The position numbers and the translations under genes are program-made. Below the pieces are notes generated by a model. It was not told where the DNA came from, did not search any database, and worked only from the letters and a program-made list of their open reading frames with translations. From contig SCQL01000029.1 in the NCBI GenBank assembly GCA_004299235.1, positions 1-64,000 on the forward strand: DNA of 64,000 nt. Reading direction: 5' to 3'. Shown one piece after another: positions 25,566-34,700 of the stretch (position 1 is its first letter; every line of letters starts with the position of its first letter). This stretch comes from a bacterium. Lineage in GTDB: Bacteria; Chloroflexota; Dormibacteria; Dormibacterales; Dormibacteraceae.

Positions 25566-26329
25566 CTTGTCACCTCCCGCGACTGCGTCGCGGGGACCCC
25601 AGAGGACGTGGAGGCTGGGGAGGGGGCGCTGACGCAGACGTTGACCTGGTGGTCGAACAGGGGCTGTGCGCTCAGCGGGTAACGGATCTCCAGCTCGGTT
25701 TCTCCAAGCGGAGGCGCCACGCGATTCTTCAAGCAGCGCGCCGAAGTCCGCAGGCCGACCAGCTGCCCTCGCTCCCAGACCCAGTCCGTGCGGGAAAAAC
25801 CAAGGCTCAGGCTCGAGGCGTGTGCGAACGCGCGGCCGGGCGCATCGACCACTCCCACCAGCACGGTTCCCGAGCGGTTGGCTCCGGCTTCAAGTGGTCC
25901 CAGCCAGTGCTCCGGGACCTCTCCCATTAAAAGGATGAAGCCGGCCCCGGCCCGGGCCAGCGCCGCCGCCGCCTCCCCGGCCGGGTCGGGATCGGGCGGG
26001 CGAATCACGGTCAGCGAGCTCAGCTTCGGATCGAAAGGCAGCAGCGCCCAGGGATCGAAACTGGCGCCGCTGTCGATCACCATGGCGTGCGCGAACTCAT
26101 GGGTGGCGCCGGCGAGCAGCGCGAGAGCAAGCGTGAGCTTGCCGCAGGTCCCGCTCCCGGTCAGAAGCACAAGCCGGCCGCGCGGCAGACCCTCGATCCC
26201 GGTCAGGCGATCGATCGGGGTCCGGCTGGGCCAGGGCCGAGGAGGCGGGAGCTCCGCCGCCCTGGTCAGCGCCTGGCTGCCGAAACGGAGCCGGATCGAG
26301 TTGATGGCGTCGTCGAGCTGTGCCTGCAT
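25532..26329 (-). CDS. imuA: ImuA-like RecA-fold protein
   Basis: 265 aa, first gene of the mutasome operon; GGAG lies 6 bases before the ATG. RecA-like core: IDRLTGIEGLPRGRLVLLTGSGTCGKLTLALAL with a degenerate Walker A (GSGTCGKL, lacking Ser/Thr after Lys), AHAMVIDSGASFDPWAL, and FILLMGEVPEHWLG. The C-terminal tail is Ser/Pro-rich. ImuA proteins support ImuB and DnaE2 during mutagenic repair; the altered Walker A suggests weak or no ATP hydrolysis. Confidence 0.85.
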   Translation of the reverse strand: MQAQLDDAINSIRLRFGSQALTRAAELPPPRPWPSRTPIDRLTGIEGLPRGRLVLLTGSGTCGKLTLALALLAGATHEFAHAMVIDSGASFDPWALLPFDPKLSSLTVIRPPDPDPAGEAAAALARAGAGFILLMGEVPEHWLGPLEAGANRSGTVLVGVVDAPGRAFAHASSLSLGFSRTDWVWERGQLVGLRTSARCLKNRVAPPLGETELEIRYPLSAQPLFDHQVNVCVSAPSPASTSSGVPATQSREVTSWDLSPATAVV

Positions 26330-26400
26330 CTTTTTCTCCAGTGGGCGGGCCTCCGGATAAGAGAGACGCAGGGGGGAAGAGGAGGTGCCTCAAGCCTATC

Positions 26401-26412
26401 GAACAGATGTTC
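26401..26412. promoter_or_regulatory. LexA (SOS) box for the mutasome operon
   Basis: GAACAGATGTTC is a perfect GAAC-N4-GTTC palindrome, the LexA operator of Actinobacteria, Bacillus and related groups. It lies 72 bases upstream of imuA and 31 bases upstream of the divergent thiO gene. This predicts DNA-damage induction of imuA-imuB-DUF6504-dnaE2. Confidence 0.8.
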
Positions 26413-26442
26413 TGAAGTCAAGCCAGAGGCTATCTTTCTTAT

Positions 26443-27465
26443 ATGGCCCGGGTGGTGGTGATCGGCGGCGGCGTGATCGGCTGCGCCATCGCCGAGCGCC
26501 TGACCCTCGAACGCCATCACGTCACCCTGCTCGAACGAGACCGGCTCGGTGGCCGCGCCTCCGGCGCTGCGGCGGGCGAGCTCAGCCCTCAGGCCGCTGG
26601 CCGCACCCTCGAATCCGCCGCCCGCAGCCTGCGGATGTTTCCCGAGCTGGTGGCGCGCATTGAGAAGGACGCCGGGGTGGAGGCCGAGTACCGTCCCCTG
26701 CCGGCGCTCCTGCCCGCCTTCGACGAGGACGAGGCGGCGCGTCTCAGGGCCTGTGGAGGACGCTGGCTCGATGCCCAGGCCTGTCGTGGCATGGCTCCCT
26801 CTTTGACTCCGGACGCGGTCGGGGCTCTGCTGCTCAACCACGCACAGATCACGCCGCCGCGCTTCGTGCGCGCGCTGGCCCGGGCGGCGGCGTCACGTGG
26901 CGCGGAGATTCGAGAAGGGACACCGGCCACCGGCTTGGTCGTCGAAGGTGGCGAGGTGCGAGGCGTCAGGACTCCCTCCGCCACCCTGGAAGCGGACTGG
27001 GTCGTGATCGCGGCCGGACCCTGGAGCAGCGAGGTGGCGTCGTCGGCCGGCATCACCGTCGACGTTCGCCCGCAGCGGGGTCAGCTGGCGGCGCTCAGCT
27101 CCACGTCGGTGCGGTTGACGCAGAGCATCTTCTGGTCGACGGGATACCTGGTGCCGAAACCCGACGGCACCGTCATCGCCGGCGGCACGGAGGAGGATTC
27201 GGGATTCGACGACCGGCCGACCGTGGCGGGTGCCGCGAGTCTGTTGAGCTTCGCCTGCCGCATGGTGCCGGACCTTGGCGCGGCGACGCTCGAGCGGCTG
27301 TGGGCGGGTCTTCGACCCGTGACCCCTGACGGCGAGCCGATCGAACGCCTCGCTCCAGGCGTCGCCAACCTGATCGTCGCGACCGGTCACCACCGCAAGG
27401 GCATCCTTCTTTCCCCGCTCGCGGCGGCCACCGTCGCGTCGATGATCGGCGGCTCGAGAAAGTAA
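26443..27465 (+). CDS. thiO: FAD-dependent glycine oxidase / amino acid oxidase (ThiO-like)
   Basis: 340 aa. N-terminal dinucleotide-binding motif ARVVVIGGGVIGCAIAERL followed by VTLLERDRLGGRASGAAAG. The DAO fold continues with WVVIAAGPWSS, YLVPKPDGTVIAGGTEEDSGFD and a C-terminal WAGLRPVTPDGEPI and ATGHHRKGI. ThiO oxidises glycine to the imine used in thiamin thiazole synthesis. No other thi gene is adjacent, so a general D-amino acid oxidase role is possible. It is divergent from imuA. Confidence 0.87.
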   Translation: MARVVVIGGGVIGCAIAERLTLERHHVTLLERDRLGGRASGAAAGELSPQAAGRTLESAARSLRMFPELVARIEKDAGVEAEYRPLPALLPAFDEDEAARLRACGGRWLDAQACRGMAPSLTPDAVGALLLNHAQITPPRFVRALARAAASRGAEIREGTPATGLVVEGGEVRGVRTPSATLEADWVVIAAGPWSSEVASSAGITVDVRPQRGQLAALSSTSVRLTQSIFWSTGYLVPKPDGTVIAGGTEEDSGFDDRPTVAGAASLLSFACRMVPDLGAATLERLWAGLRPVTPDGEPIERLAPGVANLIVATGHHRKGILLSPLAAATVASMIGGSRK

Positions 27466-27467
27466 GA

Positions 27468-27495
27468 GCGCCGGGGCTCCACAGAACCCCGGCGC
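27468..27495. terminator. bidirectional hairpin terminator
   Basis: A perfect 9-bp stem (GCGCCGGGG with CCCCGGCGC) and a 10-base loop begin 3 bases after the thiO stop. The convergent small-peptide operon ends at 27534, so it can serve both strands. Confidence 0.7.
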
Positions 27496-27533
27496 AGAAC
27501 GAACGAACTAGGAAACGCTTGAAGAAGTTCTAG

Positions 27534-27608
27534 TTACTTCTTCTTCGCGGACTTCTTGGCAGCCTTCTTGGCAGCCGGCTTCTTAGCAGCCTTCTTCTTA
27601 GCCATCAT
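27534..27608 (-). CDS. 24-aa Lys/Ala-rich basic peptide (histone H1 tail-like)
   Basis: The peptide reads MMAKKKAAKKPAAKKAAKKS followed by AKKK and a stop. AGGAGG stands 6 bases before the first ATG, an excellent ribosome binding site. Composition matches the AKKPAAKK repeats of bacterial histone H1-like tails, so it probably binds nucleic acid. Its ATG overlaps the stop of the 47-aa gene upstream by 4 bases, showing translational coupling. Confidence 0.7.
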   Translation of the reverse strand: MMAKKKAAKKPAAKKAAKKSAKKK

Positions 27609-27748
27609 GCATTACCTCCTTCTCCCTTGATGCGGACCCGATAGGTTCCATCGGCTTGGCGGGCTCCATGTCCTGGTGGGACGTGATGCACGTTCTCTTC
27701 TGCACGCACCTCCTCTGCAACCCCACGGGTTTCGCCGCGAAGCCTCAT
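27605..27748 (-). CDS. 47-aa protein coupled to the Lys/Ala-rich peptide
   Basis: ATG 27748 is chosen because GGAGA lies 8 bases upstream; the frame is open back to 27847 but less convincingly. The product MRLRGETRGVAEEVRAEENV is followed by HHVPPGHGARQADGTYRVRI and KGEGGNA. No family recognised; the second half could form a small beta hairpin. Coupling by ATGA to the 24-aa basic peptide is the main evidence that it is real. The 240 bases upstream to 27990 hold no gene I can support. Confidence 0.5.
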   Translation of the reverse strand: MRLRGETRGVAEEVRAEENVHHVPPGHGARQADGTYRVRIKGEGGNA

Positions 27749-27990
27749 CGATGAGGTCTCCGAAACGTTGGCGGTTGTGCGAAATGGGTCGCGCACTCGC
27801 GTCGGGTCCGTCGCCTCTGTGGTGGCAACCGCGAGTGGCATCGCCATACAAGTTGTTGTGATACTCGACTGAACCCACTCACGTCAATGGGTAGCTAAGA
27901 TTTTTTTTGTGAGGTCTCCGACGATGTACGTCGACGGCGTCACCCTCACGACCTCTCTCGACGTTTTGAAGCACTGAGACGGCGGACGAC

Positions 27991-28491
27991 ATGAGGATCG
28001 TGCTCGGTCATGGCGCATCGGGCAATGCAGCGTCGATGAAGCCCTACGTCGATGGTTTCAAGCGTCGCGGAATCGATGCCGTCGCGGTCGATCTTCCACG
28101 CGGAAGCGCGGAGCACGCGGTCCCCGTTTTCATCAAGGCCTCGGGACGAGGACACCAGGCCATCGGTGGCGGCCAGTCGTTCGGCGGCAGGGTCGCGAGC
28201 CTGGCCGCGGTCGAGGCGGACTTCGGTGGACTGATCCTCTTTTCGTATCCGCTTCACCGGCCGGGCTTCACCGACGAGCGCCGCACCGTGCACCTGCCCT
28301 CCATTCGCTGCCCCACCCTGTTCCTGAGCGGCGACCGCGATCCCTTTGCGCGCCTCGACCTCCTGCGGGAGTCCGTCAAGCTCGTCCCCAACGCCCGCCT
28401 CGAGGTCTTCAAGGGGCAAGGCCACGGCCTGCTCGCCGTCCTGGACCAGGCGCTCGACGTTGCGGCCGATTTCATCAGCACCCTCAAATGA
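27991..28491 (+). CDS. small alpha/beta hydrolase (KANL3/Tex30-like)
   Basis: 166 aa. It starts MRIVLGHGASGNAASMKPYV (oxyanion loop), has the nucleophile elbow GGQSFGGRVAS (Ser), the acid in FLSGDRDPFA and the His in KGQGHGLLA. This compact cap-less hydrolase type is conserved but its substrate is unknown. The stop overlaps the ATG of the next hydrolase by 4 bases. Confidence 0.85.
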   Translation: MRIVLGHGASGNAASMKPYVDGFKRRGIDAVAVDLPRGSAEHAVPVFIKASGRGHQAIGGGQSFGGRVASLAAVEADFGGLILFSYPLHRPGFTDERRTVHLPSIRCPTLFLSGDRDPFARLDLLRESVKLVPNARLEVFKGQGHGLLAVLDQALDVAADFISTLK

Positions 28492-29645
28492 CGGCCAGCC
28501 AGCACATGGTCCACGCCAACGGACTGCGCTTCCGCACCATGGTCGACGGACCCGCCGGCGGCGAGCTCTTCATCCTCCTGCATGGGTTCCCGGAGGGAGC
28601 GGAGTCCTGGTCAAAGCAGGTGGAGGCTCTGTCGAGGGCCGGCTGCCTCACTGTCGCGCCGGATCTTCGCGGCTACGGCCTGAGCGACGCACCGGACGGA
28701 GTCGAGCACTACGCCATCACCCACCTGGTCGAGGACGTGGCGGGGATCATCAAAGCTTTCGGCCGGGCCGCCGCTCACGTCGCCGGTCACGACTGGGGTG
28801 CGGTCGTGGCCTGGTTCTTCGCCGGCCGCCACCCGGAGATGACGAAAACGCTCACGGCGCTTTCGGTCGCGCATCCCGCCGCGCTCGCCGCAAGCAGCCG
28901 CGAGGACGAAGACCAGCAAACCCGCTCACGCTACGTCGCGCTTTTCCTGATGGAGGGCAAGGCGGAGCGGGTCCTGGCGGACGAGGACCATCGCCGGCTG
29001 CGCGCCATGTTCGCATCGGGCCCCAAACCCGACGCGGTGCCGCGCGGCGTGATCGATCACTTCACGCGATCACTCGGCCGGCCGGGCCGCCTCACCGCCG
29101 CGCTCAACTATTACCGCGCCAACCTCCGGACCGAAGGCGGCGCCTGGGAGGCACTGGCCGGCCTGGGCGCCATCCAGGCACCGACGCAGCTGCTGTGGGG
29201 CGACCAGGATCCCGCGCTGGGCAGACGCGCCATCGAGGCCACCGCCGCCCGCGTCCAGGGCGAGTTCCGGCTCGAGATCCTGGCCGGCGCGGGGCACTGG
29301 CTGCAGTTCGAGCGTCCCGACGAGGTCAACCGTGCGCTCACGCGAGCCGCGAGTAAGCTTTCTGGGATGCTCCACCGGGACGAACAGGAGCGGCGGCAAG
29401 GCCTGCGCCGACTCGATGACATCCTGGACACGCTCGAGCAGCTCAACCTTCACGACAGGACCGAACTGCCCGACCACGTGGCCGAGGCCCTGGTGCTGCT
29501 GGGGATCACGGCTCCGCACAGCATTCCCGTCCCGCAGCTGATCGAGCGCGTGTGGGCGATGCAGCAGCCGTACCTCATCACCATCGTCGTCGAGCGCCGC
29601 CGGCGCCGGCGCCGAAAGGTCTCGAGCGAATCCGCCCTTGTCTGA
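28488..29645 (+). CDS. epoxide hydrolase-like alpha/beta hydrolase with a C-terminal extension
   Basis: 385 aa. Residues 1-290 form the hydrolase: FILLHGFPEGAESW (HGxP motif), VAPDLRGYGLSD, the elbow VAGHDWGAVVAW with Asp as nucleophile, as in epoxide hydrolases and haloalkane dehalogenases, LLWGDQDPAL and the His in GAGHWLQFE. Residues from about 295 on (MLHRDEQERRQGLRRLDDIL, then VPQLIERVWAMQQPY and a poly-Arg tract) are not part of the fold and look like a fused helical module. Likely hydrolyses epoxides or esters. Confidence 0.85.
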   Translation: MTASQHMVHANGLRFRTMVDGPAGGELFILLHGFPEGAESWSKQVEALSRAGCLTVAPDLRGYGLSDAPDGVEHYAITHLVEDVAGIIKAFGRAAAHVAGHDWGAVVAWFFAGRHPEMTKTLTALSVAHPAALAASSREDEDQQTRSRYVALFLMEGKAERVLADEDHRRLRAMFASGPKPDAVPRGVIDHFTRSLGRPGRLTAALNYYRANLRTEGGAWEALAGLGAIQAPTQLLWGDQDPALGRRAIEATAARVQGEFRLEILAGAGHWLQFERPDEVNRALTRAASKLSGMLHRDEQERRQGLRRLDDILDTLEQLNLHDRTELPDHVAEALVLLGITAPHSIPVPQLIERVWAMQQPYLITIVVERRRRRRRKVSSESALV

Positions 29646-29708
29646 GAGCGAGACCACGCCGCACTGGTTCCGCGCCCGCTGAGACCCAGCGACTGGCTCG
29701 AGGTCTTT

Positions 29709-30497
29709 GTGCGGATCAGCGCCGGCGTGCGCCAGGTCGTGCTGCCTCTCGCGGGCACCGAGGCGGGACGCGCGCAGCTGGACATCGGCGCGGGCGGCGA
29801 CCGGACGATGGAGCTCGACCGGGCGGCGGAGGCGGTCGTTTTCGTCGAACTGGAAGCGCTGGCCGAGCGGGGGGAAAGCTTTTCGGTGCTTTCTGAAGAG
29901 GCGGGGCACCGGAGCTTCGGCTCCGATTACCCGCTGGTTCTCGTCGACCCCGTGGACGGCAGCCTCAACGCCAAGCAGGGCATCCCGCTGTTCGGGGTCA
30001 TGCTCGCCGTGCTCGACGGCCCGACCCTCGACGACACCTTCGCCGGCTGCGTCCTGAACCTCAACGCCGGTGAGTCCTGGACGGCGATCCGCAAGCAGGG
30101 CGCGTGGCGCAACGGGCGCCCGCTGACCGTGCTGCCTCGGCCGGATCCCCAACGCATCCAGGTCGTCGGGCTCGAGAGCACGCCCCGCGCGCTGGCGCTC
30201 GCGCGTCCGCTGGTGGATCGCGCGACCAAGATCCGCATACTGGGTTCGATGGCGCTTTCCATAGCGCACACCGCCGCGGGTGGGTTCGACGCTTTCTGCG
30301 CGCCGATCCCGGTGCGCGCCTTCGACACGGCCGCGAGCCTGCTGCTCCTCGCCGAGGCGGGGGGCGTGGCCACCGACATGCGCGGCGCTCCGCTGGGCCC
30401 GCTGCCCTGCACGCTGGACAGCCGGACCACGGTCCTGTGCGCGCCCAGTCCGGAGCTGCACGCCGAGGCGATCAGGGCGCTGGGGCCGCGGCGGTGA
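29709..30497 (+). CDS. inositol monophosphatase family protein
   Basis: 262 aa from GTG 29709. Metal-binding motifs of the FIG/IMPase superfamily: FSVLSEEAGH (Glu), VLVDPVDGSLNAKQGIPLFG (DPxDGT-like, with Ser for Thr) and a C-terminal RAFDTAASLLLLAEAGGVATD (WD-type motif with FD). It probably dephosphorylates inositol phosphate or a sugar phosphate using Mg2+. The stop overlaps the GTG of the glycosyltransferase gene by 4 bases (GTGA), placing it in the glycogen/sugar operon. Confidence 0.88.
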   Translation: MRISAGVRQVVLPLAGTEAGRAQLDIGAGGDRTMELDRAAEAVVFVELEALAERGESFSVLSEEAGHRSFGSDYPLVLVDPVDGSLNAKQGIPLFGVMLAVLDGPTLDDTFAGCVLNLNAGESWTAIRKQGAWRNGRPLTVLPRPDPQRIQVVGLESTPRALALARPLVDRATKIRILGSMALSIAHTAAGGFDAFCAPIPVRAFDTAASLLLLAEAGGVATDMRGAPLGPLPCTLDSRTTVLCAPSPELHAEAIRALGPRR

Positions 30498-31771
30498 TCA
30501 ACGGCCCGCGCCGGACGGTCTTCGTCGTCCTGAGCTTCGAAGGGCCCGACGTTTACAGCCAGGCGGGCGGCCTCGGCGTGCGTGTGAAAGGACTCTCACG
30601 CTCGCTGGCGAAGCTGGGTTACGACACGCACCTCTATTTCTGCGGCGATCCCGACCTGCCGGGCGAGGAGACGCACGAGGCCGGCAGGCTGCACCACCAC
30701 CGCTGGTGCCAGTGGATATCGGCCCGGCATCGCGGCGGCGTGTACGACGGCGAGGAGGGAAAGATCCGCGACTGGAACTCCAGCCTGCCGGCCAGCTTGA
30801 TCGACAACGTCATCGCGCCGGCTGCCGCCGCAGGCAAGAACGTGGTCGTGCTCGGCGAGGAGTGGCACACGTCGTGGTCCATGCACCTCATCGCCGAGGC
30901 GCTGCGTTGGCGCGGCCTCCGCGATCGAGTGGTCATGCTGTGGAACGCCAACAACACGTACGGCTTTCACCGCATGGATTGGGGCCGGCTCGCGTCGGCC
31001 GCGACGATCACGACCGTCAGCCGATACATGAAGTTCAAGTTGTGGGATTGGGGCCAGAACCCGATCGTCATTCGCAACGGCATCCCGCGCTCGTCGATCC
31101 AGAACGCCGGCGCCGAGGCGGTCGCCGAGCTCAAGGCGGCGGCGGGCGCGGACCACTTCTGTTTCAAGATCGGACGCTTCGACCCCGACAAGCGCTGGCT
31201 GATGGCGGTGTCGGCGGCGGGCCAGCTGAAGCGGAGCGGGCACTGCGTCAAGCTCCTGATGCGCGGTGGTCGCGAGCCGCACGGCGGCGAGGTGCTCGAC
31301 CACGCCCGGCAGCAGGGGCTGACCGTCATCGACGCCAAGGCGCCGCCCGACGCATCCGGCCTGTCCGCGCTCCTGCGCAAGAACCCCGACCGGGATGTGA
31401 TCAACCTGACGAGCTTCGTCGGCGATGCGCTGCTCGGGGTCATCTATTCGGCGTGCGATGCCGTGCTCGCCAACTCCGGGCACGAGCCCTTCGGCCTCGT
31501 CGGCCTCGAGGTGATGGCGGCGGGCGGGCTCGCGGTGACCGGGTCGACGGGCGAGGACTACGCCGAGGCCTACCGGAACGCCCTGGTCCTGGAAACCGAC
31601 GACCCGATCGAGCTGGTCACCGGCCTGAGGCTGCTGAAGGAGCGGCCGAGGCTCGTCGAGTCGATGCGCAAGCGCGGCCGGACCACCGCGCGGGCCTACG
31701 TCTGGGAGAAGGTGATCGCCGAGCTGCTCCTGCGCATCGAATTCGCCGCCGCCCGGCAGTCAATACCCTAG
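30494..31771 (+). CDS. GT4-family glycosyltransferase
   Basis: 425 aa from GTG 30494. GT-B fold: VFVVLSFEGPDVYSQAGGLGVRVKGL at the N-terminus, RFDPDKRWLMAVSAAGQLKR at the start of the second lobe, and the donor-site motif NSGHEPFGLVGLEVMAAGGLAVTGSTGEDYA. It is followed 6 bases later by the GH57-GlgA fusion. Related enzymes make glucans, trehalose or glucosyl-lipids; the neighbours favour a storage-glucan role, but the acceptor is unknown. Confidence 0.85.
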   Translation: MINGPRRTVFVVLSFEGPDVYSQAGGLGVRVKGLSRSLAKLGYDTHLYFCGDPDLPGEETHEAGRLHHHRWCQWISARHRGGVYDGEEGKIRDWNSSLPASLIDNVIAPAAAAGKNVVVLGEEWHTSWSMHLIAEALRWRGLRDRVVMLWNANNTYGFHRMDWGRLASAATITTVSRYMKFKLWDWGQNPIVIRNGIPRSSIQNAGAEAVAELKAAAGADHFCFKIGRFDPDKRWLMAVSAAGQLKRSGHCVKLLMRGGREPHGGEVLDHARQQGLTVIDAKAPPDASGLSALLRKNPDRDVINLTSFVGDALLGVIYSACDAVLANSGHEPFGLVGLEVMAAGGLAVTGSTGEDYAEAYRNALVLETDDPIELVTGLRLLKERPRLVESMRKRGRTTARAYVWEKVIAELLLRIEFAAARQSIP

Positions 31772-31777
31772 AGGGAG

Positions 31778-34700
31778 ATGAAACCACTTCAGGTCGCCTT
31801 CGTCTGGCACATGCACCAGCCGTATTACAAGGACGACCTCACCAACACATACCTGCTTCCGTGGGTCCGTCTTCGCTCGGCCAAGGATTACTTCAAGATG
31901 CCGGCGCTGCTCGACGCCTATCCGAAGGTGCGCGCCACGTTCAACCTCGTGCCGTCCCTGCTGGCGCAGATCGAGGACTACGGCAAGGAGGAGTCGGTCG
32001 ACCTCTTTCTCAACCTCAGCCGGCGGGAGGCGGGCGAGCTGTCGGCCGAGGAGCGGGAGTTCCTGCTCCGATGGATGCGGGAGTCACCGCGCGCGCTGCG
32101 CGTCCAGCAGTCGCCCCGCTACCTCGAACTCGCGTCGCGAACCGTGGACGCGCCGTTCACGACCGCAGACATCCGCGACCTCCAGATCTGGTTCAACCTC
32201 GCGTGGTGCGACCCGGCGTGGGCCGAGTCGGATCCGCGCCTGGCCGAGCTCAAGCGCAAGGACCGCGACTTCACGGAGGAGGACAAGCTGCCCCTGTTCG
32301 AGGCGCAGATGGAAGTCATGCGGCGGATCATCCCCAAGTACCGCGAGCTCGCCGACCGGGGGCAGGCGGAGCTGACCTTCTCGCCCTACTACCACCCGAT
32401 CCTGCCTCTCATCTGTCATGTCGACTCGGCGCGCAGCGCAAATCCGCACCTGCAGCTGCCGGAGCGCCACTTCTCTCATCGCGAGGACGCGGAACGGCAG
32501 ATTGGCCTCGGGCAGGGGCTGTTCGAGCGCCTGCTCGGGCGCCAACCGAAAGGCATGTGGCCTTCCGAGATGGCGGTGGGGGAGAGCGCGGTCGGGCTCG
32601 CGGTGAGGGCCGGCGTCGAATGGATGATCAGCGACGAGGAGGTCCTGGCGCGCTCGCTCGACGCCCACTTCTCGCACGACGGCGAGGGCAGGGTCAACGC
32701 GCCGGAGCAGCTCTACCAGCCGCGCCGCGTCGACCGCGAGGGCCAATCGCTCGCGATGGTGTTCCGCGACTCCAATCTCTCCAACGTCATCGGGTTCGAC
32801 TACCAGCGAATGTCCTCCCCGGACGCCGCCCGCAACCTGATGGGACGGCTCAGGCGCATTCGCGAGCAGCAGGGCGATCGCGATTTCCTGGCCGTGATCG
32901 CGCTCGATGGCGAAAACCCGTGGGAGTTCTTCCCCCGTGACGGCCACGACTTCCTGAACGCGCTTTACACCGAGCTGGAGGCGAGCGAGGACATCGTGAC
33001 CACCACCGTCTCCGACTTCCTCGCCGAGCACCCGGCCCAGCAGCCTCTCCATCACCTGCACACCGGGAGCTGGATCGGCGCGAGCCTCGACACCTGGATC
33101 GGCGACCCCGAGCACAACATCGCGTGGGACCTGCTGGCCGAGACGCGCTCGTGGCTCGAAGACCAGTCGAGGCAGCGGCCGAAAGATTCGGACCAGGCGG
33201 CGCTGGCGTGGCGCGAGATCCTGATCACCGAAGGCAGCGACTGGTTCTGGTGGTTCAGCCGCAAGCACGATTCGGGCATGGACCCGATCTGGGACAACCA
33301 GTTTCGCCTGCACCTGCGCAACGTCTACAAGCTCATGGGCGCGCGCGCCCCGGCGCGGCTGTTCCAGCCGATCATCAAGCGTGCCCCCACGCCCGAGCGC
33401 GGCGTCCCGGCGGTCGTCATCAGCCCGGAGTCGCGCGAGGACCCGGCCTGGAGCCAGGCCGGCTACTACCTGGTCGGATCAGGGTTCGGCGCACTGCACC
33501 GGCCGGCGGGCGTGGTCGAACGCGTGCTCTACGGCCATGACGACCAGAACATGTATTTCCGCATCGACACGCCGCGCTCGGCGGGCGAGCTGGAGTCGGA
33601 GCACATCGACTTCTGGCTTTACTGCTCGGGCGCCCCGGCGGGTGACGGCGCGAGCGACATGGACCTGCCGCTGCCGGCGACCGCGGCGTCCGATCTCGGA
33701 TTCGAGCCCGCGTACGTGATCAGGATCGTTCCCCGCGCCCACGGCGGCTCGGTCACCGTGGCCCGGATCGTCGAGCCGCAGACCAAAGCGGTCGCCGAGT
33801 CGGGCTGGGAGATCGCCGACCCGTTCTTCGTCTGCATACCGTTCCAGCAGCTCGGCAAGCGTCCCGGCGACACGCTGGAGGTGGCGGTGGTGGTGAGCCG
33901 CGACGGCCGCGACATCGAGCAGGTGCCGCCCTCGGGTTCGCTCGGCCTGCGTGTCCCCGGTGAAACGGCCGCGGCCGAGGTGCCGCACGCCAAGCACCTG
34001 AAGGTGCTGGTGGCCACGGCCCAGCTCGCGCCCTTCGCCAAGCTCGGCGGCGTCGCGGACGTGGCCGCGGCCCTGTCGAAGGAGCTGCGCCACCTCGGGC
34101 ACGACGTGCGGGTGGTGCTGCCGCGCTACCGCCAGATCGACATCGACCGGCACGGACTGCGCCCGGTGCTCACCGACCTGCAGGTTCCGCTTGGGGCTCA
34201 GAGGTTGGCGGCGACGATCTACGAGAGCCGGCTCGGCGAGGTGGTCGTCTACTTCGTCGACTGCCCGTCGCTGTACGACCGCGACGGGATGTTCGGGTTC
34301 GGAGACGACGACGCGCGGTCGGTGTTCTTCTCGCGGGCGCTGCTGGAGATGCTGCCGGCGCTGGAGTTCTTTCCCGACGTCATCCACGTCCACGACTGGT
34401 ACGCCGCGCTGGTGCCGAACCTGCTCGATCGCGTCTACACCGATGGTCCTTACGCCCGGATCGCGACCACGCTCACCATCCACAACCTGGCCGCCCAGGG
34501 CGTGTTCGGGTTTGGCGCGCTGATGCTGGCCGGCCTCGAGGAATGGGGTCTCATCAGCATCGGCATACCGGGCCTGGACAACGTCGTCAACGTCCTCGGG
34601 CGCGGCATCCATTTCGCCGACGTCGTCAACACCGTGAGCGAGCGCTACGCCGCCGAGATCCAGACTCCGCCACTGGGCGAGGGCCTTGACGAGCTGCTGC

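Noticed and set aside
27889-27910. A+T-rich patch with eight T residues as an intrinsic terminator
   Set aside because: The upstream inverted repeat is only 5 bp with a long loop, and no gene ends there on the + strand.
30280-32940. 886-codon open frame on the + strand overlapping IMPase, GT4 and GH57 genes
   Set aside because: It crosses three genes with clear domains in another frame. Its own product is a low-complexity Arg/Pro/Ala shadow.
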